A DNA stretch of 64,000 nt from JAZDEY01 sp043808325 [NCBI: Candidatus Eiseniibacteriota bacterium]. Lineage in GTDB: Bacteria > Arandabacterota > Arandabacteria > Arandabacterales. Positions 27,701 through 35,540 of this stretch are shown in pieces; position 1 is the stretch's first letter, and every line of letters starts with the position of its first letter. Location: the NCBI GenBank assembly GCA_043808325.1, contig JAZDEY010000047.1, forward strand, positions 1 to 64,000, given 5' to 3'. The position numbers and the translations under genes are program-made. Below the pieces are notes generated by a model that saw nothing but the letters and a program-made list of their open reading frames with translations, was not told the DNA's origin and searched no databases.

Positions 27701-27872
27701 GGGATCGGAAGCGAGGCGCCCGCTCGGGCTCGCGGTCCTGGGCGGACTGGTGTTCTCGCAATTTCTGACCTTGTTTGTAACCCCGGTCTTCTACCTATAC
27801 CTGGATCGATTCCAGGGCAGTATCCGGCATCTTGTTGGGGGTAAGACAAGTGAATCTCATCGTGGTCTCTGA
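24786..27872 (+). CDS. RND multidrug efflux pump, HAE1/MdtB type
   Basis: 1028 residues with 12 membrane helices and two large periplasmic loops. The proton-relay residues of AcrB are kept: Asp401-Asp402 in 'GFVVDDAIVMLEN' and Lys917 in 'GLVKKNGIMMIDF'. Other family signs are 'FIRRPVMTTLVMLGILLFG' at the start and 'QEGISFDAMVQHQQAAAAVV' in the porter domain. The sequence looks close to the MdtB/MdtC/MexF-like branch of proteobacteria. It ends four bases before a convergent lipoprotein gene. The adaptor and pump have slightly different codon flavour from neighbours (many GATC and TCG), so acquisition by transfer is possible but not shown. Confidence 0.95.
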   Translation: MNLSDIFIRRPVMTTLVMLGILLFGLIAYRQLPVNDLPNVDFPTISVSAGLPGATPQTMASAVATPLEKQFSTIAGVVSMSSTNRAGSTQITLQFDLSRDIDGAAQDVQSAIAVVQRQLPPGMPSAPSYRKVNPADQPILFIALTSPTLPLYTLDEYAEGMLAQQISMVTGVAQVQVFGSQKYAVRVQLDPNRLASRGIGIDDVQTAIRNANVNLPTGTLDGATRSYTIQASGQLLAAAAYRGIIVAYRNGYPVRLEDLGDVLDSVQNDKNAAWFVDKRGMILAVQRQPGTNTVEVAKAVKAILPSFSAKLPASVRMQVLFDRSESIRASVADVKNTLLIALVLVILVIFLFLRNLSATVIPSLALPMSLIGTFALMWRLGYTLDNLSLMALTLSIGFVVDDAIVMLENIVRHLEMGEKPLEAAFNGSREISFTILSMTLALVAVFIPIMFMGGIIGRLFREFAVTIAVAILISGLVSLSLTPMLSSRFLRASREAHHGRFYAVTERWFKRMLAGYERGLRWSIGHMRFTLGYSIVILVLTVLLFVKIPKGFFPSQDTGRITGTTQAQEGISFDAMVQHQQAAAAVVAADPNVEAFMSSVGSSNQGNLMIRLTSRSKRKLNPDQVIQELRRKLAQIPGLNVFLQNPPPISFGSFQSRSQYQYALQGTDTDQLYRVAQQMTERVRGLKALQDVTSDLLVRNPQVNVVIDRDKAAALGVTVNQIESALAGAYASGQVSTIYAPNDEYWVILELLPQYQMDPANLSSLYIHSANGQMVPLRAVADITQSIGPASVNHLGQFPAVTISFNLAPGAALGTALAEVTQIGREVLPENISASFQGTAQAFQSSMHGLGILLVVAILVIYLVLGILYESFIHPVTILSALPFAGFGALVTLLIFNVQLTIYSFVGVIMLVGLVKKNGIMMIDFALDAQRNEGKTPRDAICQACLIRFRPIMMTTMSALAGTLPIAIGFGAGSEARRPLGLAVLGGLVFSQFLTLFVTPVFYLYLDRFQGSIRHLVGGKTSESHRGL

Positions 27873-27876
27873 GATC

Positions 27877-28422
27877 CTATTCCTTCCAGGGATAATGATT
27901 TCTGGCGACACAATAGCTTCCTGATGGGGAGGCGACCAGATCGATCGTGAACTCCAGCGGCTGGTCACCCTCTTCCAGGTAGGCCTCGGTCACCACGACC
28001 CTGTACTGCCAGGCCTCCAGATGACGTATCTCGTAGTCGAGATCATAAAGACAAAGGCAATGGCAGTTTCCTTGGATCTCTCGCTCGTTGATGAAGATCG
28101 TGTCGCCCGCGACCAGCACCGTGGTCTGGATGTCGGGGCAGCAGTTGAATCCGGCGTTAACGTGCTTCAGCTCGAGCGTCCGGTGCTCGTACTGATATTC
28201 GATGCAGTCCTCGTCCCTGTCGCGACCTGTCAGGCCCGGTGAGGAATCCCATTTCTTGCAAGCGGTCATATGGGTCATCTCGCCGGTGGGGTCGCCTGCT
28301 TCGGGCTGGGTAGACTTGTCGTCGCCGCAGCCGGCAACAAAGAACGACAGTGCAAGCACAAGGGTCAACATCGACGCCGATCTGGCGATACCGTGCGCTG
28401 AAAACCTATACGGTAGGTTCAT
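27877..28422 (-). CDS. Cysteine-rich lipoprotein of unknown function
   Basis: About 181 residues from the ATG at 28422, which has GGAGGTG six bases upstream. The signal peptide ends in FVAGC with Cys32 as lipid site. The mature part has many cysteines: 'HMTACKKWD', 'DEDCIEYQYEH', 'GFNCCPD' and 'GNCHCLCLYDLDYEI'. These could form disulfides or bind metal. The C-terminal half reads as a beta domain. No family is recognised. It is convergent with the RND pump gene and has its own strong promoter. Confidence 0.75.
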   Translation of the reverse strand: MNLPYRFSAHGIARSASMLTLVLALSFFVAGCGDDKSTQPEAGDPTGEMTHMTACKKWDSSPGLTGRDRDEDCIEYQYEHRTLELKHVNAGFNCCPDIQTTVLVAGDTIFINEREIQGNCHCLCLYDLDYEIRHLEAWQYRVVVTEAYLEEGDQPLEFTIDLVASPSGSYCVARNHYPWKE

Positions 28423-28486
28423 GGCCGCACCTCCGAGAACCTTGACCAACTCCCTGCGATTGTGGTGGAACGCGCCTCTCAAGCAT

Positions 28487-28515
28487 ATTATGCTTCGCGG
28501 GATCGGTTCTGTCAA
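28487..28515 (-). promoter_or_regulatory. Promoter of the cysteine-rich lipoprotein gene
   Basis: On the minus strand, a perfect TTGACA (28510-28515) is followed by 17 bases and CATAAT (28487-28492). It lies about 65 bases upstream of the ATG at 28422. An apparent upstream TTG start is in fact this -35 element. Confidence 0.65.
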
Positions 28516-28548
28516 GTGGTGGCCGGGGTGGCTCGTGTTGGGGTGGGG

Positions 28549-30561
28549 TCAATTCCTGCCCGGCTTCTGGGCAGCAAGGGCCCGCTCGAGTCTGTCGAGG
28601 TGACTCGCAGCATCCCTTGCCATCTGGCGGCGAGACGGGTCCTTCTCGGTGAGCGTAACTACTCGCCTCCAGGCTTCGGCCGCTTCCTTCTCGTTTCCGG
28701 GAACTGCCTCAAGCGTGGCTGCCAGATTGTACCAGTAGGTGGGAGAGCGCGGCCAGGCCTGGGCGGCACGACGATAGGCCGCGGCGGCCCTCGCCGGCTC
28801 GCCCCGGGCGGCACATAACTGGCCGAGGTTGAAGTGAGCGGGGCCGTACTCCGGATCGACCCGCAGGGCCCGATTGAGGGTCGCCTCGGCTTCGGCAGCG
28901 CGGCCCGTGTCGAGATACAAGCGGCCCAGGCTGTTGAGCGAGGAGGCATCGTTGGGGTCCAGCTCGACTGCTCGCTGCATGCTTGACTCGGCTTCCTTGG
29001 CCTTGCCCAGCCCGACGTAGGCAACCCCGAGGGACTCCCAGTATCTGGCCCTCTCCGGATCTATGGCGACGGTGCGTTTGAGCTCGCGAGCGGCCTCCGT
29101 GAACTCGTATTTCTCAAGGTAGAAGTGGGCCAGCTCGTTGTGGGCTGCGGCGAGCCGCTTGCCGGTCCACAGCGGGTTACGATCGAGCATGCAAGTAAAG
29201 CGATCTAGACTCAACTGGGCGCTGTGATTTACGGCGAGCCAGGGCACGATGTGAACGGCCCCGACCACCAGCACTATGTAAGCAGCGCTCCTGAATAGAG
29301 CGGATCGGGCGCGATTGGTACCGGGAGCTACATCAACCCGACCTTGGAGGCCGGACGCGATCCAGCCGGCTGCCGCCACGGCGTAGGGCAACGAGCCCAT
29401 CGACCAGAGATCCCAATCGCGACTCCCGCCAAGTCCGGGCCGGAGTGCCAGATTGGCCAAGAACGGAAAGGCAGCGGCAAGCATGAGAAACCGGAATCGA
29501 GCGGACTGCCGGAGCGACGGGCTCCTCCAGAAGGCTACAACGAACCAGCCGGCAGCGAGCAAGGCGAGCGGGGAGATCAGGACTTGCTCATTCAGGAAGT
29601 CCACCAGGTGCTGCCAGGAGAAAAGCGTGTACTGGGCAATGGGGTTCGGTGTCCAGGGTACCAACACTACTGCGGTCTCTCCGGCTCGCCCGTAGCGGAG
29701 CGCGACGGCGATCATAGCGGCAATCAATGCAAGGAAACCGACGCCTGAAAGGACTGTGCGGCGCCCCGGGACGGGCGGCCTATGGTCTCTGGCGATCAGC
29801 AGATACAGGAAAGACGGGATCAGGAAGGTCAGCGCAAAATGAAGCGCCACGCCGGTGAGAAGCGTAACTCCAACCCAGACAAAGCGCCGCTGTCCGGCGA
29901 GGTACTGTAGAGCAACATACATGTAAACGACTATCGCAGCACTGGCGAGAGAGTAACTCTCGGCGTAGCCCGCAAACAGTGCGACGGTTCCGAGGGTGAG
30001 CAAGAATGCGGTAACAAAGACTCTCTTTCCGAAGAGCGCCCCCAGCCGGAGAGCGGTAAGAGCATAGACGAAGCCTGCCGCGATACTCAGCACGGCGTAG
30101 ACGGTCTCGGCATTCCAGCCCAGGAGACTGCGCGTAGCTCGCAAGAGGCCGTAGTGGGCGATCCGATCGAGAGGCTCGATCGGATGAAACCACTTGCCCT
30201 CATCGAGCAGGCGAATCACAAGCCGGCCGTCACCCAGGAAATGGTAATGGGCGCGAAGCAACCAGAAGAGAGTCGCGATCACTCCCGCGACAAGCAGGTC
30301 ACAGAGAACGGGATTCAGATGACGCGCCCGGGCAGCCCGGCCCCATGATCTGCCGACACGTATGAGCCGGGACCATACGGGGGGCAGGCACAGCACGCAG
30401 CCGGCGGCGATGATGACCACGGACCAAATCCTGGGCAGGAAGAAATAGTGGTTGAAGCCCCAGAGCCAATTGGAATAGGCAGATGCCGCTGCAAGGTGTG
30501 CGAGCAGAAACGCGATGCCCACGAATGCGAAAAGCCAGGGAATAGACTTGCGCTTTTCCAT
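28549..30561 (-). CDS. Membrane protein with GT-C-like N-terminus and C-terminal TPR repeats
   Basis: About 670 residues from the ATG at 30561, with AGGAAGG just upstream. The first 430 residues hold about ten membrane helices. 'FLGDGRLVIRLLDEGKWF' on an early extracytoplasmic loop recalls the acidic motif of GT-C transferases. From about 480 there are four to five TPR units, for example 'ARYWESLGVAYVGLGKAKEA', 'ASSLNSLGRLYLDTGRAAEA' and 'GPAHFNLGQLCAARGEPARA'. This mix resembles O-GlcNAc or oligosaccharyl-type transferases of candidate phyla, but no activity can be assigned. The C-terminal TPRs would be periplasmic or cytoplasmic depending on helix count. Confidence 0.75.
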   Translation of the reverse strand: MEKRKSIPWLFAFVGIAFLLAHLAAASAYSNWLWGFNHYFFLPRIWSVVIIAAGCVLCLPPVWSRLIRVGRSWGRAARARHLNPVLCDLLVAGVIATLFWLLRAHYHFLGDGRLVIRLLDEGKWFHPIEPLDRIAHYGLLRATRSLLGWNAETVYAVLSIAAGFVYALTALRLGALFGKRVFVTAFLLTLGTVALFAGYAESYSLASAAIVVYMYVALQYLAGQRRFVWVGVTLLTGVALHFALTFLIPSFLYLLIARDHRPPVPGRRTVLSGVGFLALIAAMIAVALRYGRAGETAVVLVPWTPNPIAQYTLFSWQHLVDFLNEQVLISPLALLAAGWFVVAFWRSPSLRQSARFRFLMLAAAFPFLANLALRPGLGGSRDWDLWSMGSLPYAVAAAGWIASGLQGRVDVAPGTNRARSALFRSAAYIVLVVGAVHIVPWLAVNHSAQLSLDRFTCMLDRNPLWTGKRLAAAHNELAHFYLEKYEFTEAARELKRTVAIDPERARYWESLGVAYVGLGKAKEAESSMQRAVELDPNDASSLNSLGRLYLDTGRAAEAEATLNRALRVDPEYGPAHFNLGQLCAARGEPARAAAAYRRAAQAWPRSPTYWYNLAATLEAVPGNEKEAAEAWRRVVTLTEKDPSRRQMARDAASHLDRLERALAAQKPGRN

Positions 30562-30679
30562 CCTTCCTCTCTCTTTGGCTTGATGCCGCGATTCTACCAC
30601 AACCACGCCCGGCGGGCGAGCACGTGCTCGAGCGTCTCTCGATGCTACGGGAGATCGGTCGCGCCGGGCCAAGAACCGC

Positions 30680-30708
30680 TTGACCGGGCTTCGCGGTAAG
30701 GATATGCT
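30680..30708 (+). promoter_or_regulatory. Promoter of the DUF2207 gene
   Basis: TTGACC (30680-30685), a 17-base spacer and TATGCT (30703-30708) lie about 45 bases upstream of the start codon and just ahead of its AAGGAG site. Confidence 0.5.
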
Positions 30709-30751
30709 CAACCCAAATGGAAGGTCTAGGAGGCCCTTAAAGGAGAATCCC

Positions 30752-32596
30752 ATGAACACCAAAGTCACGAGTTTGAGGATCGTGGCCTGTATCGCGGTAG
30801 CGCTGGCAGGGCTCTGCGCCGTGCCGCGGGAGGCCATGGCAGCGAAATACTACCGAGTTCCGCAAGTTGTGATAGATGCCCGGCTCGCGCCCGATGGCAC
30901 AATGGACATCACCGAGCAGCGCACTTATGAGTTCAGGGGAGCGTTCAAGTTTGCCTACCGGGACTTGCCGGCCGCCGACCCGGTAGTCTTCGAGGACTTC
31001 AGGGTCTCCGAAGGCGGCCGCCCGTACGCGCTTTCAGACTCGGAGTCGCCGGGGACTTACAAGGTGTCGCAGGTCTCGGGGCGGACTCGAGTGACCTGGT
31101 TCTATGAGGCGCGGAACCAAACTCGGACGTTTACCTTCGCCTACCGGGTCCGGAACACGGTGGCCCGGTATGAGGACGCCGCCGTGCTCTATTTCAAGTT
31201 CATAGGTGAGGAATGGAGTATCCCCCAGGATGAAGTCACGGTGCGCCTCGATCCGCCGGCCGCTCTCGCACGCGACCAGGTCAAGGAATGGCTGCACGGA
31301 CCGCTCTGGGCCGAATCGTCGATAGGCCCAGACGGCAGCATCGTGGCCCGCTGCCCGCATCTGCCGGCGCGCACCTATCTGGAAATGCGGGTTCTGTATC
31401 CGCCGGATGTCTTTGCCGATCTGGAGGCGGGCCCGAGCCGCGTGCGCGATGAAATCATGACGGAGGAAGCCCGCTGGGCCGATGAGGCTAACAGCGAGCG
31501 TGAAGCGGCCGCGAGAAAACTAGCTGCGCGTGAAGGACGGCGGGCAATCGCCAAGTGGGTGGTCATCCCGGTCGGCCTGGCGGGTCTGCTTGTGTCGTGG
31601 TGGATACTGAGGACCTATGGGCGGCGCCCCGAGGTTCCCTCCGTTCCCGACGTCAATTCCGAGATCCCGGAGCAGATCTCGCCGGCCCTGGTCGGCTACC
31701 TGCTCGGGAGCCGGCAGATCTCGGGTAGCGCTCTCGTGGGAACGATGCTAGATCTTGCGCGACGCGGATTCATCGGGCTCCGAGAGGAAAAGGAAGAAAA
31801 GCGAGGCCTCTGGGGCGGGACCAAACTCAAGCCGCAGTATTACTGGGACCTGAACCGGTCTCACTTCAACCGGCGCGCCTCGGAACTGGCCGAGCACGAG
31901 AGCTCGCTACTCGATTTCATCTTCAATGGCCTGGCGAAGGGCCAGGACTCAATCTCGATCGAGGCGATCGGGAAGAAGCGCCGCGAATTCACCAAGTTCT
32001 TCGGCAAGTGGAAGAAGCACCTGGCCGCACATGGCAAGCGGAGCAACTGGTTCGATGCGGACAGTGTGCGCGGCATGTACTACTCGCTTGCGGTAGCCGG
32101 GGTCATGGTCGCCTCAACGGTCATAGGCGCGCTCGTATTCGGACCCTGGGCGGTTGTTCTGGCCGGCGCCTCGGTTGCGGTGCTGATCCTGTCCCTTGCC
32201 GTTCCGCATCGCACCCCCGAGGGAGAAACCAAGGCCAGACAATGGAAGGCCGTTAAGAGGTATCTCAAGCGATATCAATTCCGCACGGCAGATCAGCAGG
32301 GCCTGCTCGCGCACATCCCTGACTATCTGGTCTATGGAGCTGTACTCGGCCTTGGCGGCAAGATCTATGAGGAACTCTCAGCCCTCATACCGGCAAATGC
32401 TCACGGTACCTACATTCCGTGGTACGTCTACCATGGCTCTACGACCGGCTCCTTCTCGCCGGCGGCGTTCGGTTCGGCCTTCTCCGCAATGGTTGCCACG
32501 GCCACTTCGACCATGAGTACGGCAGCCGGAGCGGGTGGGGGTGCATCAGGAGGAGGTGGTGGAGGGGCCGGGGGCGGTGGTGGCGGTGCGGGATAG
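30752..32596 (+). CDS. DUF2207 (YciQ-like) membrane protein with Gly-rich tail
   Basis: About 614 residues from the ATG at 30752 (AAGGAG upstream). A signal peptide ends near AMAA. The N-terminal beta domain has the DUF2207 pattern: 'VIDARLAPDGTMDITEQRTYEF', 'KFAYRDLP' and 'VRNTVARYEDAAVLYFKFIG'. It is followed by a membrane helix (about 292-312), a soluble helical segment with 'ISPALVGYLLGSRQISGSAL', two more helices and a C-terminal cytoplasmic part. The tail is almost pure Gly with a few Ser and Ala, as is typical in this family. The function is unknown. Confidence 0.88.
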   Translation: MNTKVTSLRIVACIAVALAGLCAVPREAMAAKYYRVPQVVIDARLAPDGTMDITEQRTYEFRGAFKFAYRDLPAADPVVFEDFRVSEGGRPYALSDSESPGTYKVSQVSGRTRVTWFYEARNQTRTFTFAYRVRNTVARYEDAAVLYFKFIGEEWSIPQDEVTVRLDPPAALARDQVKEWLHGPLWAESSIGPDGSIVARCPHLPARTYLEMRVLYPPDVFADLEAGPSRVRDEIMTEEARWADEANSEREAAARKLAAREGRRAIAKWVVIPVGLAGLLVSWWILRTYGRRPEVPSVPDVNSEIPEQISPALVGYLLGSRQISGSALVGTMLDLARRGFIGLREEKEEKRGLWGGTKLKPQYYWDLNRSHFNRRASELAEHESSLLDFIFNGLAKGQDSISIEAIGKKRREFTKFFGKWKKHLAAHGKRSNWFDADSVRGMYYSLAVAGVMVASTVIGALVFGPWAVVLAGASVAVLILSLAVPHRTPEGETKARQWKAVKRYLKRYQFRTADQQGLLAHIPDYLVYGAVLGLGGKIYEELSALIPANAHGTYIPWYVYHGSTTGSFSPAAFGSAFSAMVATATSTMSTAAGAGGGASGGGGGGAGGGGGGAG

Positions 32597-32676
32597 GCGG
32601 CCGCCAAGAACGCTACGTCACTGCTGAAATAGCCCGGTCACGCGATTGGCCAGCCGAACCCTGATTTGCGTATGTG

Positions 32677-33558
32677 CTATCTCACGAGCGCCGTCTCGCT
32701 CTTGATCTCCTGGGTCATGGGAATCGTCATGGACTGCGCGCCGGCCAGAGTGACTGTGCCCTTGGTTATGAGGTCTGAAGAGGACTTGACGAAGAGCCCC
32801 TTCTCGGGAGCAAAGTACCAGGTATCCGTGCCCTCGATGTTGCCGTCCAGGGTTACAGCGGCGCCCATCTGCGATCCCTGACCCGTGAGAGTGCCGGTAA
32901 CGGCAACGCTTATCTTGGCGCATTTGAGACCGTCCACACTCTCAAAGCCCGCGAGGGTGTTGACGCGCTGAGATTCGATGCGGACCTCCATGCCGCCGTT
33001 ACTGACGGCAATGGTATCCTGGCTGGTCCAGGTTTCCCCCGGCTTAAGGGGTGTGCCCGGAAGGTCGGGGAACATGGTCTGGAAGTCCGACTTCAGGCTC
33101 TGGGTGCCCTGTGGGCCCACGCTGAACTGGAGAGAGTCGGCACCGGACAGATCCAGTTCCTTACCGAACTGGGACAGGGTCATATCGAAGCCCTTGCCGA
33201 TCAAGGCGGAGACATCCGGGGAGAGGTCTCCCTGGGGCGTCGTAATCCCGGCTTCCATGGAATCAATGGTGATGCGGAGCGAGTGATCCTTCTCCTTGAG
33301 CCCTTTCGACTCGGCTGAGAATACGTAGGCCTTCTTCATATTGGCTTCCGTCTTCTGGCCCATGAATTCCATCGTCTGAGCCAGATCCTGCGATACCTGA
33401 TACTTCAAGACTTGGCCTTTGGGCATTGTGTATTTCAAGATGCCCTTATCGCGCCCGCCACCGAGACCTTTCAGGGTTCCGCACCCGGCAACAAGACCGA
33501 TTGCCGCCACGAGGACGACAGCAACTACGCGGGTTTGTAGAGTATGGTTCCGAATCAC
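32677..33558 (-). CDS. Lipoprotein, DUF6263-like
   Basis: About 293 residues from the GTG at 33558, chosen because AAGGAGG lies five bases upstream and the product begins a clean signal peptide ending LVAGC (Cys26). The mature part is beta-rich: 'GILKYTMPKGQVLKYQVSQD', 'MSLSQ'-like segments, and 'GTPLKPGETWTSQDTIAV' followed by 'FESVDGLKCAKISVAVTGTL' and 'DTWYFAPEKGLFVKSSSDL'. These fit a family of lipoproteins of unknown role that respond to 'PGETW' type motifs, often named DUF6263. The gene is divergent from the GT-C gene. Confidence 0.7.
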   Translation of the reverse strand: MIRNHTLQTRVVAVVLVAAIGLVAGCGTLKGLGGGRDKGILKYTMPKGQVLKYQVSQDLAQTMEFMGQKTEANMKKAYVFSAESKGLKEKDHSLRITIDSMEAGITTPQGDLSPDVSALIGKGFDMTLSQFGKELDLSGADSLQFSVGPQGTQSLKSDFQTMFPDLPGTPLKPGETWTSQDTIAVSNGGMEVRIESQRVNTLAGFESVDGLKCAKISVAVTGTLTGQGSQMGAAVTLDGNIEGTDTWYFAPEKGLFVKSSSDLITKGTVTLAGAQSMTIPMTQEIKSETALVR

Positions 33559-33704
33559 TTCTGCCTCCTTCTTACGAGTGCCCCACGCCATTGGTGCCCC
33601 AACCAGCGACCCAATATACCACATATATCACGCCGCGACCGGAATCACCAAGTAGTTCTTTACCAGTGCCGGGTTCTGTGCCAGAGTTGAAGACATACCT
33701 AACT

Positions 33705-35243
33705 ATGAATGCTGAAAGACTCGATCTGCCGATCAGAATAACCCGCTACGCCTTGATCCTTGCGGCAGTAGCGTATCTGGTCCTGTATCTCATGATTGCG
33801 CTCCTCAGAATTCGCTATCCGTTTGAACTGGAATGGATGGAGGGTGGCTCGGTCGATCACGTAAGAAGGATTCTGGCCGGGCAGAAGCTGTATGTGAGGC
33901 CGACCCTCGAGTTTGTGCCCTACATCTACACGCCCCTGTATTTCTATGTCTCGGCGGCGGTTGCCGGCGCGATCGGTGTGGGGTTCACCGCCTTGAGGCT
34001 GGTCTCGCTGGTCGCCTCGCTCGGATGCTTCGCGACGATCTTCATCATGGTAAGGCGTGAGACCCGGGATACTCTTGCCGGCATAGTCGCTGCGGGCCTC
34101 TTCGCCGCGACTTTTCGCATAGGAGGAGCGTGGTTCGATCTCGCGCGGATCGATTCGCTTTTCCTCTTCCTGCTGCTCGTGGGTGTGTATGTCTTGAGGT
34201 TCGCGGGACCGCGGCGGTCCTACGTTTTGGCGGGTCTCCTGGTCTCGCTCGCCTTCCTCACCAAACAGATCGCCCTGATCATGCTCGTGCCCCTCGTCGC
34301 ATGGAGCGCGGTCCGGGGGATCCGGCCCCGGGTCGGGCGTGACAGTGGATCGGAGGGCGATCACCGGGTCTTGAGGCGGTCGCTCTGGTTCACAGGAACG
34401 GTCGTGGGCGTGACCGGACTGACGACGGTGATTCTCAATTACCTACACGATGGATGGTACAACTACTACGTCTTTGAGTTGGCGAGTCACCATGAGATCG
34501 TAGGGAGCAAGTACATTGGCTTCTGGAAGGATGACCTGTTCCTGAAGCTTCCGGTTGCAGTGGCGATAGCGGTCTTCTATCTCCTGCCTGGGACCGGGGG
34601 CACCCGCAAGCCCAGGGACTTCTTCTATCCCGTACTGCTTGCGGGAATGGTCGGGGGCTCATGGATATCGAGACTGCATCTGGGTGGATATGAGAACGTC
34701 TTACTCCCGGCATACGCGGCCGGGGCAATAGGGTTCGGGCTGGGGATTCACAAAGCGTCCCGGTTGCTGCTTTCCAAGCCGGTGTATGCGACGAAGGTGC
34801 TCTGGATTGTAGTCTGCATTCTCTTTCTTTGGCAGTTTGCCTTGCTCAGATACGACCCTGCCCGGCAGCTTCCCACTGGCGCGGACCGCGAGGCTGGGAA
34901 TCGACTGGTGGGCATGATATCCAAGGTCGAGGGACAGGTGCTGGTTCCCGATCATGGGTACCTGGCCCTTATGGCCGGCAAGCAAGATTGCGCTCACCGC
35001 ATGGCGATGCACGACGTGATTCGGGGTGGGGTGGCAGGATCCAAGGCGGACCTTATCGGGGAAATCGGACGAGCCCTCAGTGAAAAGCGGTTCGGTGCAG
35101 TGATACTTGACTATGAGTGGCGGCCGAACGAGCTTGATCCATATTATGAGGTGCGCCAGATGGGCTACCCGAATGACGAGGTGTTTATGCCTGTCACGGG
35201 CAAACGCACGCGGCCCACGCTGATCTGCGTACCTAAACCATAG
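33705..35243 (+). CDS. GT-C family (GT39/PMT_2-like) membrane glycosyltransferase
   Basis: 512 residues from the ATG at 33705. About ten to eleven membrane helices are seen. The first loop has 'FELEWMEGGSVDHVRRILAG' and then 'YVRPTLEFVPYIYTPLYFYV', as in PMT_2/ArnT-like proteins. The conserved 'RLVSLVASLGCFATIFIMVR' and 'AGLLVSLAFLTKQIALIML' follow. The C-terminal soluble portion contains 'GQVLVPDHGYLALMAGKQDC'. Such enzymes move sugars from polyprenyl carriers on the outer face of the inner membrane. No ribosome-binding site is obvious, so the start is the weakest point. Confidence 0.8.
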   Translation: MNAERLDLPIRITRYALILAAVAYLVLYLMIALLRIRYPFELEWMEGGSVDHVRRILAGQKLYVRPTLEFVPYIYTPLYFYVSAAVAGAIGVGFTALRLVSLVASLGCFATIFIMVRRETRDTLAGIVAAGLFAATFRIGGAWFDLARIDSLFLFLLLVGVYVLRFAGPRRSYVLAGLLVSLAFLTKQIALIMLVPLVAWSAVRGIRPRVGRDSGSEGDHRVLRRSLWFTGTVVGVTGLTTVILNYLHDGWYNYYVFELASHHEIVGSKYIGFWKDDLFLKLPVAVAIAVFYLLPGTGGTRKPRDFFYPVLLAGMVGGSWISRLHLGGYENVLLPAYAAGAIGFGLGIHKASRLLLSKPVYATKVLWIVVCILFLWQFALLRYDPARQLPTGADREAGNRLVGMISKVEGQVLVPDHGYLALMAGKQDCAHRMAMHDVIRGGVAGSKADLIGEIGRALSEKRFGAVILDYEWRPNELDPYYEVRQMGYPNDEVFMPVTGKRTRPTLICVPKP

Positions 35244-35372
35244 GGCGGTTGATCTTAGCGGGCCGATCGAGCAGGTGGTCCGGGCCCGGCCGGCGGTCGC
35301 GATGACCCTTACCCGACGCCAGGCTGATCTATCCAGAAGTTGATGTATGCGGGTGATTAAGCGCAAAATCGG

Positions 35373-35401
35373 TTGACAGATTCTTGATCCTGTGGTAGAA
35401 T
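35373..35401 (+). promoter_or_regulatory. Consensus promoter for the secreted deacetylase-like gene
   Basis: A perfect TTGACA (35373-35378), a 17-base spacer and TAGAAT (35396-35401). The leader to the ATG at 35541 would be about 130 bases. Confidence 0.65.
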
Positions 35402-35540
35402 TCTAGCAGTTGCGGAAGTCCGCCATCGTCCTGCCTGTTTTTCTCGAGGGTAGGACGAGGTAGGGCTTTTACATCCCAAAAATCAACATGGCAAAATGCC
35501 AGGGGTTAGTATTACCTCTGGCGAACCGGGGAGCTCATCG

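Noticed and set aside
31000-32596. Gly-rich tail of the DUF2207 protein as an RNA-binding domain
   Set aside because: Such tails are usual in this membrane family and there is no RRM or RGG pattern.
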